Assembly (NCBI GenBank): GCA_965237625.1
Contig: CBDEGD010000043.1
Location: 310,001 to 374,000, forward strand
Length of the DNA stretch: 64,000 nt
DNA from: JABDIP01 sp965237625
GTDB lineage: Bacteria > Pseudomonadota > Alphaproteobacteria > DSM-16000 > Inquilinaceae
Direction of reading: 5' to 3'
A model generated the notes under the pieces. It made no database searches. It worked only from the letters and a program-made list of their open reading frames with translations, and had not been told where the DNA came from. This document shows positions 45,590 to 53,492 of this stretch, one piece after another. Position 1 is the first letter of the stretch, and every line of letters begins with the position of its first letter. The translations under genes and the position numbers were made by a program.

Positions 45590-46906
45590 ATGACCGGCCA
45601 CAACATCATCGACTTCGTTGAAGGGCATTTTCGACGCCCGCTCGATCACGGCTTTGCCGAGGATTTGAGGTCAAGTCGGATCGGTTTTGACAAAGATGAG
45701 CTTATCGCTGCCTATTCAGCTTGGCGCCAAGGCGTTCCTACACCCTCCAAGGACAACCCCGATTTCAGTCGCCATTGGGCGCTTCAGTTCGTGCCGGTGC
45801 GGCTTCCGCCGGCAAAGCCTGCGGGTCATCTTCGTCCTTATCTGCCAATAACGACGAGATCGGCGCCCAATAAGCCGAATACCGGTTACTTTGTGTTCGA
45901 TCAGACTGAGGACGACCTATGGTGCACAGTCGACGCGATCAAGCATCACCTCCTGTACTGTCACTCGGTGGCCATCGAGAACCCGATGGCAGTCTGGATG
46001 ATGGACAAGCAAATGGGTGGCAATCAGCTGTCGCGCGCTATTAATCTGCAGCGTGGGTACTTGGGGTGGCGCTTCAATAGTCCGATGATCATGGCCCGAT
46101 TCGTGTCGTTTCTGACTCATGTGCGGCCTCTCGTAGAATCGGGTGTTTTGATTATCGTCGAGCAGCAGGCGCGTGATCCGTGGTTGCTCAAACCGATACC
46201 CAACGTGAACAATCAGGCACTGGAATCGACCGCACGGGCCATGGGCTGGACGGAACCCCAGCTCAGGAGCGCTCTGTGGCAACTCAATCTCCTAGTACAA
46301 GCACGCGCCCGAGCGCAGGGTAATTTGGACATGGATTTGTCCAATCCCGATGTTGCACAGCTTGCTCGGGCGTTTCTTGAGCGTGGCTCGGATTTCGGTG
46401 GACCGCTCAAACTGCCCGAAACAGTTGCTTTGGCGACTCTGATCAACGCTGATCTGCCGGCACTCGAGCGGCTCAGCATCGACGATCTGGTTGCTATTCG
46501 GCGGGATAGCGAAGAATTCGAGAACTGGCGTAGAGGAATTGAGGCCGTTGTCCGGCGAATTGCCAATGAGGGGCTGGAAAGCTTGCCAGCCTCTGAATAT
46601 GCCTACGAGCTATCAAGAAGATTTCGTGCCGAGGTTCTCGATCTGGAACGCAAATTCGTAACAGATGTCTCTCGCAGACCTGCACATATTCGAGTTGGGA
46701 GAACCACATTCAAATTCGCTATCGGCGCAGCCGTCGGGGGGGTATTCGGCTGGCAACTGGGCTTGACGGTCGTGGCCGCTGAATTGGTTCGAGACTTCGC
46801 CAAGACAGTCGTAGAGGCACTTGTTGACACTGAGGGGCGATCCGGAAGTTCTACGGTTGCCCAAGAAGCCCTCGCCGGCCTGTTCGTCGCATTCTCAAAC
46901 GAATGA
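45590..46906 (+). CDS. unknown protein, AT-richer accessory gene
   Basis: 438 residues; I do not recognise the family. ATG 45590 is preceded by AGAGGC. The first 120 residues contain several Pro-rich and aromatic turns; a helical middle includes LLYCHSVAIENPMAVWMMDK and LINLQRG-like stretches (actual: AINLQRGYLGWRFNSP); residues 215-345 are mainly helical and charged; residues about 375-410 (FKFAIGAAVGGVFGWQLGLT) are hydrophobic and could be a membrane-associated hairpin. Base composition is lower in GC and codon choice less biased than its neighbours, and it is flanked by AT-rich DNA, which points to horizontal acquisition. Confidence 0.8.
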   Translation: MTGHNIIDFVEGHFRRPLDHGFAEDLRSSRIGFDKDELIAAYSAWRQGVPTPSKDNPDFSRHWALQFVPVRLPPAKPAGHLRPYLPITTRSAPNKPNTGYFVFDQTEDDLWCTVDAIKHHLLYCHSVAIENPMAVWMMDKQMGGNQLSRAINLQRGYLGWRFNSPMIMARFVSFLTHVRPLVESGVLIIVEQQARDPWLLKPIPNVNNQALESTARAMGWTEPQLRSALWQLNLLVQARARAQGNLDMDLSNPDVAQLARAFLERGSDFGGPLKLPETVALATLINADLPALERLSIDDLVAIRRDSEEFENWRRGIEAVVRRIANEGLESLPASEYAYELSRRFRAEVLDLERKFVTDVSRRPAHIRVGRTTFKFAIGAAVGGVFGWQLGLTVVAAELVRDFAKTVVEALVDTEGRSGSSTVAQEALAGLFVAFSNE

Positions 46907-47101
46907 CGCCGCCCATCTGGGCCGCAGAGTGACCGGGCCACGCGGCAAACTCTTGCCAGGAGCGGGTGCCAGTGGCGTATGGGCCGCCGCCACTGCCAGC
47001 GCACAGCTTATGAGCCATCGCGGCTCCAGATTTGAAGACTGATAGTCTCACCAAGCTGTTCGTGAAATGGCCGGTTTGCGATCCGAAATCTGCCGTTCGG
47101 A

Positions 47102-48466
47102 TCAGCCTGGCGATCTGGGCAGCGTCACCCGGGCGACTAGACCGCCGCCTGATCGGCCCTCCAGCGCAATGTCACCGCCGTGCCGGCGGATGATGCTGCG
47201 GACAACGGCCAGGCCGAGGCCAGTGCCGCCGGTTTCGCGGCTGCGAGATTCCTCCAGTCGGTAGAACGGTGCGAAGACTTGTTCGCGCTTGTCGGCCGGG
47301 ACGCCGGGGCCGCGATCGGCGATCTCCACGACGATGTCGGCTGCCTTCCGGTCCAAAGTCACCGTCGCCTCGCGGCCGTATGACACTGCGTTGTCGATCA
47401 GGTTGGCGAAGGCGCGGCGCAGCGCGACGGGACGGCACATCAGGGTCAGGCGATCGGGACCGTCATAGGCGACGGCCTGGCCGGCGTCGGAGAGATCGTT
47501 GCACAGGCTCTGCAACAGCGAGGCGATGTCGACCTTGGTGCGCTCCTCGGCAGCCGCATCGTCGCGGGCGAAGGACAGGGTCGAGTCGAGCATCGTGGTC
47601 ATCTCGTCGAGGTCGGCCAGTGCCTTGGACTGCTGTTCGGAATCGTCGATATAGTCGGCGCGCAGGCGAAGCCGGGTCAGCATGGTGCGCAGATCGTGGG
47701 AGATCGCCGCCAGCATCATGGTGCGGTCGGCGACCAGCCGGCGCAGCCTATGCTGCATGCGGTTGAAGGCGTGGGTCGCCCGGCGGAGTTCCTTCGGGCC
47801 CTTCTCGGGCAGCGGCGGCGCCTCCACATCGACCCCAAGCCGGTCGGCGGCGGCGGCGAAGCGGGTGAACGGCGCGGTCACCCTGCGGGACGCCCAAACG
47901 CCGATCAGGGCAACCACGGCGATGCTCACCACCGACCAGAACAGGGTTCGCAGTACCCAGCTTCCGGCGGCGTATTGCGATGAGACGCTGAACACCAGCC
48001 AGCTGCCGTCGCCCTGTCCGACCGAGATCAGCAGCTTGCGGCGGCTCGGCTGGAGATCCGGCGGCGGGCCGAGATCCGGCCGATCCCGGTCGTGCCAATC
48101 CCGCCAGTGATCCGGCACATCGATCCGGATCGGCCGGCCGCCGAGCGGGCGCAGATAGTCGCGTATGGTTTCCTCGAACGGCACGTCGTTATCAGAAGGC
48201 GGCGGCGGCGCCTGGGCCGGCGTCACCCACAATGTCGGGCTGTTGACAGCGCGCAGGAGCGCCGCGCGGTCGGCAGCCGGCGTGGCTTCCATCAACACGA
48301 CGATCGCGGTCATGCGGGTGACGACCGATTGCGCGAACACCTGGGTTGTCTCGACCCAGCGGTCGCGGGCGAACAGCGCGAAACCGACCGCCTGGATCGC
48401 CAGCAGCCCCGCGATCATGATCACCGCAATGCGTCCGGCGACGCTGCCGGGCCAGAGCCGGATCAT
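47102..48466 (-). CDS. OmpR-partner sensor histidine kinase (EnvZ/RstB-like)
   Basis: 454 residues. TM1 (about 10-32), periplasmic loop (about 35-170) that is Pro-rich, TM2 (about 172-195), HAMP (about 196-245), HisKA with SHDLRTMLTRLRLRADYI, and HATPase with NLIDNAVSYG, DRGPGVP and GGTGLGLAVVRSI. The residue after T in the H-box is Met where Pro is almost universal (SHDLRTPLTRL), which may alter phosphatase activity. Start overlaps the response regulator stop (ATGA, 48463-48466). Confidence 0.92.
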   Translation of the reverse strand: MIRLWPGSVAGRIAVIMIAGLLAIQAVGFALFARDRWVETTQVFAQSVVTRMTAIVVLMEATPAADRAALLRAVNSPTLWVTPAQAPPPPSDNDVPFEETIRDYLRPLGGRPIRIDVPDHWRDWHDRDRPDLGPPPDLQPSRRKLLISVGQGDGSWLVFSVSSQYAAGSWVLRTLFWSVVSIAVVALIGVWASRRVTAPFTRFAAAADRLGVDVEAPPLPEKGPKELRRATHAFNRMQHRLRRLVADRTMMLAAISHDLRTMLTRLRLRADYIDDSEQQSKALADLDEMTTMLDSTLSFARDDAAAEERTKVDIASLLQSLCNDLSDAGQAVAYDGPDRLTLMCRPVALRRAFANLIDNAVSYGREATVTLDRKAADIVVEIADRGPGVPADKREQVFAPFYRLEESRSRETGGTGLGLAVVRSIIRRHGGDIALEGRSGGGLVARVTLPRSPG

Positions 48467-49185
48467 GGTCTTTCCACCCGCGCGGTGAAGATATAGCCCT
48501 CATTGCGTACCGTCTTGATCAGCGTCGGCTCCTTGGGATCGGCCTCGATCTTGCGGCGCAGCCGGCTGAGCTGGACGTCGATGCTGCGATCGAAGGGCTG
48601 GGCCGACCGCCCCCGGGTAAGATCGAGGAGCTGGTCGCGGCTCAGCACCCGCCGCGGATGCTCGGCGAGAGCTATCAGCAGGTCGAACTCACCGCTGCTC
48701 AGCGGGGTCAACACCCCGTCTTCGGTCCGCAACTCGCGTTTCGCCAAATCGAGGCGCCAGCCGTCGAAGGTGAGCGTGGCGGTGGGCTCGCCGCTGTCGG
48801 GACGGCGACCGACTTCGTTCGCGCGCCGGAGTACCGCCTTGATCCGCGCCAGAAGCTCGCGCGGATTGAACGGCTTGCCCAGATAGTCGTCGGCGCCCAT
48901 CTCGAGCCCGACGATGCGGTCGGTCTCCTCGCCGAGCGCCGTCAGCATGATGATCGGCAAGCCGGACTCCGCCCGCAACCGGCGGCACAAAGCCAGACCG
49001 TCCTCTCCCGGCAGCATCAGATCGAGCACCAGCAGATCGAAACGGCCGGCGGCCAGCAGCCGGTCCATCTCTCGGCCATCGCCGGCGCAGTCCACACGAA
49101 AGCCGTGCTTGGTCAGAAACCGGGACACGAGGTCGCGGATTTCACGGTCATCGTCGACGATGAGCAGATGCGGAGAACGGTTCAT
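48463..49185 (-). CDS. OmpR-family response regulator
   Basis: 240 residues from ATG 49185; the upstream frame is not homologous. Receiver: IVDDDREIRD, phospho-Asp in LLVLDLMLPGEDG, IIMLTALGEETD, GADDYLGKPFNPRELLARI. C-terminal winged helix: LTPLSSGEFDLLIALAEHPR, RVLSRDQLLDLTRGR, FDRSIDVQLSRLRRKIE, VRNEGYIF. It heads an operon with the sensor kinase and is divergent from a Spy-like gene; TGTAAC direct repeats in the shared promoter are its probable target. Confidence 0.95.
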   Translation of the reverse strand: MNRSPHLLIVDDDREIRDLVSRFLTKHGFRVDCAGDGREMDRLLAAGRFDLLVLDLMLPGEDGLALCRRLRAESGLPIIMLTALGEETDRIVGLEMGADDYLGKPFNPRELLARIKAVLRRANEVGRRPDSGEPTATLTFDGWRLDLAKRELRTEDGVLTPLSSGEFDLLIALAEHPRRVLSRDQLLDLTRGRSAQPFDRSIDVQLSRLRRKIEADPKEPTLIKTVRNEGYIFTARVERP

Positions 49186-49231
49186 GGGAAGTCCATTATA
49201 TCGGCCAACCGGTCCGATCCCGGGGGAATAT

Positions 49232-49277
49232 TGTAACACTGTGTAACGGCTGTCGGCTCTGCAACGGCGCGTTACAC
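49232..49277. promoter_or_regulatory. TGTAAC direct repeats, candidate OmpR-type regulator box
   Basis: TGTAAC occurs at 49232-49237 and 49242-49247, ten bases apart (one helical turn), as expected for tandem winged-helix regulator binding. A third, inverted copy (GTTACA, 49271-49276) lies nearby. The cluster falls between the response regulator start (49185) and the Spy-like gene start (49390). Confidence 0.55.
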
Positions 49278-49389
49278 TTTCCAGCCATTCCTGACACTCC
49301 GCTGCAACATTCGGCCCGCACCCTCCCATCGTCGCGGCCCCGATCGCCGCCCAGTCGAAACGCCAAACGAAACGATGGAGAGAGAAGCC

Positions 49390-49911
49390 ATGAAGTCCAC
49401 CAAAGTCGTCGTTATCGCCGCCGCCTCCGCCGTCGGCATCACCCTCGCCGTCTCCGGATTGCAGGCCATGCAGGCCCCATCATCAAGCGGCCAGTCGGTC
49501 TCAAGCGCCGACTTCATCCATTTCGGCTCTCGCGGCGGGTGGGGCCGCGGCGGCCAGGGCCAAGCCTTCGAGCGCATCTGCGGCGAAGAGCGCGACGAGC
49601 GCCTGACCCAGTTGGTCACGTTCGTCGAAAGCTTCGTCGACTTCACGCCGGAGCAGACCGGCGCCTGGCAGGGCCTCGTCGATGCGCTGCGCGGCGGCAG
49701 CGAGACGGTCGGCGCTTCCTGCGCCAATCTTACACCGCTCCCCGAAGGCGCATCGCCCCCTGAACGGCTGGCCCAGTTCGAGATGGTCGCGTCGACCGGC
49801 CTCGACGTGCTGCGGCAGGTCCGGCCGGCCTTCGAAAACCTGTACGTGGTCCTGGACGACGATCAGAAAGCCGCGCTCGACGGTCTGATCAACCGACGGC
49901 GCGGCCGCTAG
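49390..49911 (+). CDS. Spy/CpxP-like periplasmic protein (LTXXQ repeat type)
   Basis: 173 residues from ATG 49390 with GGAGAGAAG upstream. N-terminal signal segment (MKSTKVVVIAAASAVGITLA) followed by a Gly/Arg-rich linker (HFGSRGGWGRGGQGQAFERI). Two FTPEQ/LDDDQ helices (FTPEQTGAWQGLVDAL and LDDDQKAALDGLI) match the LTXXQ pattern of Spy/CpxP chaperones. It probably buffers envelope or metal stress and is likely controlled by the divergent two-component system. Confidence 0.85.
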   Translation: MKSTKVVVIAAASAVGITLAVSGLQAMQAPSSSGQSVSSADFIHFGSRGGWGRGGQGQAFERICGEERDERLTQLVTFVESFVDFTPEQTGAWQGLVDALRGGSETVGASCANLTPLPEGASPPERLAQFEMVASTGLDVLRQVRPAFENLYVVLDDDQKAALDGLINRRRGR

Positions 49912-49971
49912 ATGCCGGCCATCAAAAGAGCGTCTCTTCGACCCTGAGTGAAGAGGCCGAACCGGCCCGGG

Positions 49972-51279
49972 TCACGATTGCGGGCAACGTGGCTCGCGGT
50001 CGTGGTGCGGGTGGAAGGGCTGTAATCGGGTAGTCAGGATTTCGTTGGCCAACAGGCGCCCGGAATCCTGTCCGGCCTGGTTGCTGAATTCGAAATGAAT
50101 CCCGGCCAGAATCCGCGCCCGGCCGGCCTCGCGCGCCGCCTCTGAAAAGCTGGAGAAGGCGCGCGGCCCGGCGATCGCATCGTCACCCCTGACGATGAAC
50201 GGAATGAAGTCGGTGCAATAGAAACCCGACAGGACTGTCGATCCTGCCCCGGCAAACGTGCTTTGCCCCGATGTGTGCTCCGGTGATGAGCCGAGGCCGC
50301 CATTGCGCGGGCCCCAGACAGAATCCGCCACAGTCAGCGGATTACCGTCGGTGCTGGCCTGCGGGATGGCGGTCCCGGGCCGCCAGAACTGGAAGTTGAA
50401 CTTGTTATTCCAGGCGGGAAGGACCGCATCGGCCATCGCCATGCCCATTAGGGCGAACAAGCGCGCGGAGCGTGACAGCGACCTGGTCGTGCCCTCCTGC
50501 TGGAATACGGTCAACGCGATCTTGATCCACTCGCCAGGCGACCAGGCGCTGCCGCCACCGCCCCGCCAGAAGCTGAAAATCTCATCGAACTCGGTGTCGG
50601 GGTTGTTGCCGTTGCCCAGCAATTGCACCTCCGCCAAGGCGCCGGCATAGGCAAGGCTGTCCAACGCCGGAGCCCCGCCGCTCACATACGGCAGGGCGCT
50701 CTCAATACCGAACGGCGTCAAATTCCTGAACTGCGCCGAAGTGAAATTGCTGCGAAACTGGCCAGCTGCCGCGCCGCCGGGCAGGATGTCCTGTGGCGAG
50801 GATCCGTCGTCTTCGCGTCGGGCGACGACCTCCCTGCCCACATACTCACCCCACATCTGCCCGGCGCTCACGCCATTGTCGAGTGAGGCCAGATCGGCGG
50901 CCAATTGACTGTCGAATTCCAGTGTGCGGCCGGGCACCAGTGCGACCAGGACCTGATGGGCGGCGGCCGTCGCGGCGGCTCGTCGATTCCCACGCCGAGG
51001 CGCTCCAGCGGGCTCCACCAAAGCGAATTCACGACCGCCGAAACGGCCGAACCGGGCGCGGTTGATGCCGTTCACCGCATCATACATTGCCACGTTCACC
51101 ATCGCATACAGACGGGCGGCCACCGGCGTGCCGAGCCTCTCGCCGCGCACGGCGTTCAATGCCTGGTCGTTCCAGGCGAGAATCACCGCGCCGCCTTCAG
51201 CCCGCGCGTTCCCGACGATCGCCATGGCGATCAAGAACGTCCAAGCGAAAACCTTCATTGCCCCCATGGTCATGCGCAT
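49972..51279 (-). CDS. exported vanadium-dependent haloperoxidase-like / PAP2-fold protein
   Basis: 435 residues from ATG 51279, placed by GAGGAG seven bases upstream. Signal peptide with cleavage near NARA-EG. VILAWNDQALNAVRGERLGT, LYAMVNVAMYDAVNGINRAR and a C-terminal SPEHTSGQSTFAGAGSTVLS and GIHFEFSNQAGQDSGRLLAN are the blocks of this haloperoxidase-like family. In classical enzymes the SGH His acts as acid/base; here it is SGQ. The later GIHFEF retains the His that binds vanadate or phosphate. Activity as a haloperoxidase is therefore doubtful, and it may be a diverged phosphatase. Confidence 0.85.
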   Translation of the reverse strand: MRMTMGAMKVFAWTFLIAMAIVGNARAEGGAVILAWNDQALNAVRGERLGTPVAARLYAMVNVAMYDAVNGINRARFGRFGGREFALVEPAGAPRRGNRRAAATAAAHQVLVALVPGRTLEFDSQLAADLASLDNGVSAGQMWGEYVGREVVARREDDGSSPQDILPGGAAAGQFRSNFTSAQFRNLTPFGIESALPYVSGGAPALDSLAYAGALAEVQLLGNGNNPDTEFDEIFSFWRGGGGSAWSPGEWIKIALTVFQQEGTTRSLSRSARLFALMGMAMADAVLPAWNNKFNFQFWRPGTAIPQASTDGNPLTVADSVWGPRNGGLGSSPEHTSGQSTFAGAGSTVLSGFYCTDFIPFIVRGDDAIAGPRAFSSFSEAAREAGRARILAGIHFEFSNQAGQDSGRLLANEILTTRLQPFHPHHDREPRCPQS

Positions 51280-51543
51280 CAGGTCGCTCCTCAACTCAAG
51301 ATGGAAAGTCTGCCCGCTCTGGGCCAGACCCTCCGGTGTGACCAGATGGAGATGAAGGCCGGATGGCAATACCTCGTCGAAGGCCCGGGCCAGCGTGCCG
51401 CGGCGCAGATCTTCGGCGACCAGGTTCGTGCGGACCAGAGAGAAGCCCAGCCCTTGACGGCAGGCACCCAGCATGGCCCCAAAGCTGGCATAGACCGGAC
51501 CTGAATCGAGATGGCCTTTGTCGATGAGGTCGGTCCGCGGATC
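51280..51543 (-). pseudogene. C-terminal remnant of a LysR-type regulator
   Basis: Immediately upstream of, and in frame with, the haloperoxidase-like gene, about 88 codons read as the end of a GcvA-type LysR ligand-binding domain: GPVYASFGAMLGACRQGLGF, SLVRTNLVAEDLRRGTLARA and FDEVLPSGLHLHLVTPEG. No helix-turn-helix or first half is present; the sequence upstream is unrelated Ala/Arg-rich. The fragment carries the ribosome binding site of the next gene within its last codons. Confidence 0.72.
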
Positions 51544-51730
51544 GCCCGCCGCCTTTGCGGCGGCCGTTGCCGCCTTCCTCGGAGCGCATCCGCCTTCGAC
51601 GTTTTCGTAATGTGCCACCCGCACCGCGGCCTCGTCTGTTAGTCTCCGACGGTCGGTCTGGACCTGTGACCTGGCGGCCCCGGTTGCCGAGCGCTCGGCC
51701 AGACCACCGATCTCATTGGCGACCCGATGG

Positions 51731-52498
51731 ATGATGCCGCACGATTGGCCGTTCCTCGACCATCCGCTGCCGATCGCCTTTGCCCATCGTGGCGGCGGCG
51801 AGGTAGCGCCGGAGAATACGATGGAGGCGTTCGAGCATGCCGTCGGGCTCGGCTATGTCTTCCTGGAAACCGATGTCCACGCCACCCTGGACGGCGAACT
51901 CGTGGCCTTTCACGACGAGACCCTTGACCGGCTGGCGGACAGGTCGGGCAGTGTCGACCGGTTGAGCAGCGACGCGCTGCGCCAAATCCGGATTGCCGGG
52001 CGATACCGTATTCCGTTCCTGGCCGACCTGCTCGCCGCCTGGCCGCGGGCGCGGGTCAACATCGATCCCAAATCCGACCGGGCGGCCGAACTGCTGCCGG
52101 AGGTGCTGACCCGCGCCGACGCGGTCGACCGGGTCTGCGTCGGGTCGTTTTCGGGCCGCCGCCTCGCCCGGTTGCGGCAGGTGATGGGCCCGGATTTGTG
52201 CACGTCGATGGGGCCGTGGGAGGTCGCGCGACTTTTGGCAGCCGCGCGGGGCGTGCCGGCCGGTCCGTTCGCCGCCGGCTGTGCCCAGGTATCGCCGACC
52301 CATCGCGGATTGACCATCGTCGATCCCGCCTTTGTCGCCGAGTCGCATCGGCGTAGGCTTCAGGTCCATGTGTGGACCATCAATGATGCGGCGGAAATGA
52401 CCCGGCTTCTCGACCTTGGCGTCGACGGGCTGATGTCCGACCGGCCGTCGCTGCTGAAGCAGGTATTGCGGGACCGTGGGCAATGGACGGGTCTGTAG
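51731..52498 (+). CDS. glycerophosphodiester phosphodiesterase
   Basis: About 255 residues from ATG 51731 (ATG 51734 or TTG 51716 also possible). GDPD motifs: FAHRGGGEVAPENTMEAFEH with catalytic His-Arg and metal Glu, ETDVHATLDGELVAFHDETL with metal Asp and second His, and later VHVWTINDAAEMTRLLDLGV and DGLMSDRP. It cleaves glycerophosphodiesters to glycerol-3-phosphate. It has no signal peptide and so is cytoplasmic. Its stop overlaps the start of the desaturase gene by 16 nt. Confidence 0.93.
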   Translation: MMPHDWPFLDHPLPIAFAHRGGGEVAPENTMEAFEHAVGLGYVFLETDVHATLDGELVAFHDETLDRLADRSGSVDRLSSDALRQIRIAGRYRIPFLADLLAAWPRARVNIDPKSDRAAELLPEVLTRADAVDRVCVGSFSGRRLARLRQVMGPDLCTSMGPWEVARLLAAARGVPAGPFAAGCAQVSPTHRGLTIVDPAFVAESHRRRLQVHVWTINDAAEMTRLLDLGVDGLMSDRPSLLKQVLRDRGQWTGL

Positions 52499-53376
52499 CC
52501 GCGCCGCTCAGCCGGGACGATCTGCGGGATTTGTGCCGACGCTCCGACCTGATCGGCGCCTTGCAGCTTGGCCGGCATGGAGCCATCATCGCAGTCACTG
52601 CGACAGGAGTCGCATGGTCCGGCGGGTCATGGTGGCTGGCGCCGACGCTGTTTCTCCATGGCGTGGCGCTGGTGTTCCTGTTCGCCCAGCTGCACGAGAC
52701 CATCCACCGCACCGCCTTCCAGAGCCGGCGGGCGAACCTCGCCATTGCGTGGATTTGCGGATTGGTGCTGACGATCCCGCCGACCGATTTCCGCCATTTC
52801 CACTGGGCCCATCATCGGCATACCCAGGACCCGGCGCGGGATCCGGAGCTGTCGGTTCCGAAGCCGGCGCGCCTTGTGCAGTACCTGATCCTTCTGAGCG
52901 GACTTCCCTTCTGGCGGGACCGGGCCACGGCGCTGATACGCCAGGCATTCGGTAAACCCGACGCCGCCTACCTTCCCGCCCGGGATCATCGCAAGGTCGC
53001 TTTCGAGGCCCGCATATTCCTGTCGCTCTATGGCGGCGTGTCGTTGATCTCGATCGCGACCGGAAGCCTCGTGTCAGTGCTGTATTGGGTGGTTCCGGTG
53101 TTGCTGGCCCAGCCGGTTCTGCGGGCGTTCCTGCTGGCGGAACACACCGGATGCCAGGAGGTACCGGAGATGACGCTGAATACCCGCACCACCCTGACCG
53201 GCGTCCTGGTGCGCCTGCTTGGCTGGAACATGCCTTACCACGCCGAACATCATCTGCATCCCTCGGTGCCGTTCCATGCGCTGCCTCGGCTGCACACCCG
53301 ATTGGTCGATCGGCTGTCCCATGTGACGCCGGGATATCGCGCCGCCCACCGGGAAATCCGTGCGACGCTGCGATAG
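52483..53376 (+). CDS. membrane fatty acid desaturase
   Basis: 297 residues with about four membrane helices and three His-boxes binding a di-iron centre: HETIH (about residue 71), HWAHHRHT (about 107-114) and HAEHHLH (about 253-259). Belongs to the membrane desaturase/hydroxylase superfamily; regiospecificity and substrate (acyl lipid, carotenoid or sphingolipid-like) are not evident. Overlap with the glycerophosphodiesterase gene suggests a joint lipid remodelling role. Confidence 0.9.
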   Translation: MDGSVAAPLSRDDLRDLCRRSDLIGALQLGRHGAIIAVTATGVAWSGGSWWLAPTLFLHGVALVFLFAQLHETIHRTAFQSRRANLAIAWICGLVLTIPPTDFRHFHWAHHRHTQDPARDPELSVPKPARLVQYLILLSGLPFWRDRATALIRQAFGKPDAAYLPARDHRKVAFEARIFLSLYGGVSLISIATGSLVSVLYWVVPVLLAQPVLRAFLLAEHTGCQEVPEMTLNTRTTLTGVLVRLLGWNMPYHAEHHLHPSVPFHALPRLHTRLVDRLSHVTPGYRAAHREIRATLR

Positions 53377-53492
53377 TCCCGGGCGATAAGTTCTCCTCTT
53401 CGGCACACTCGGCGTTCCCTATGCGGCTGGCCTATGGAATACTTCGGCTCGACAGGATAATCGCGACCGCCGAGCGACAGGGAGAGTCGACC

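Noticed and set aside
49972..51624. A 550-residue LysR-haloperoxidase fusion protein
   Set aside because: The haloperoxidase-like part has its own ribosome binding site and signal peptide at 51279, and the upstream part is only a LysR C-terminal remnant lacking the DNA-binding domain.
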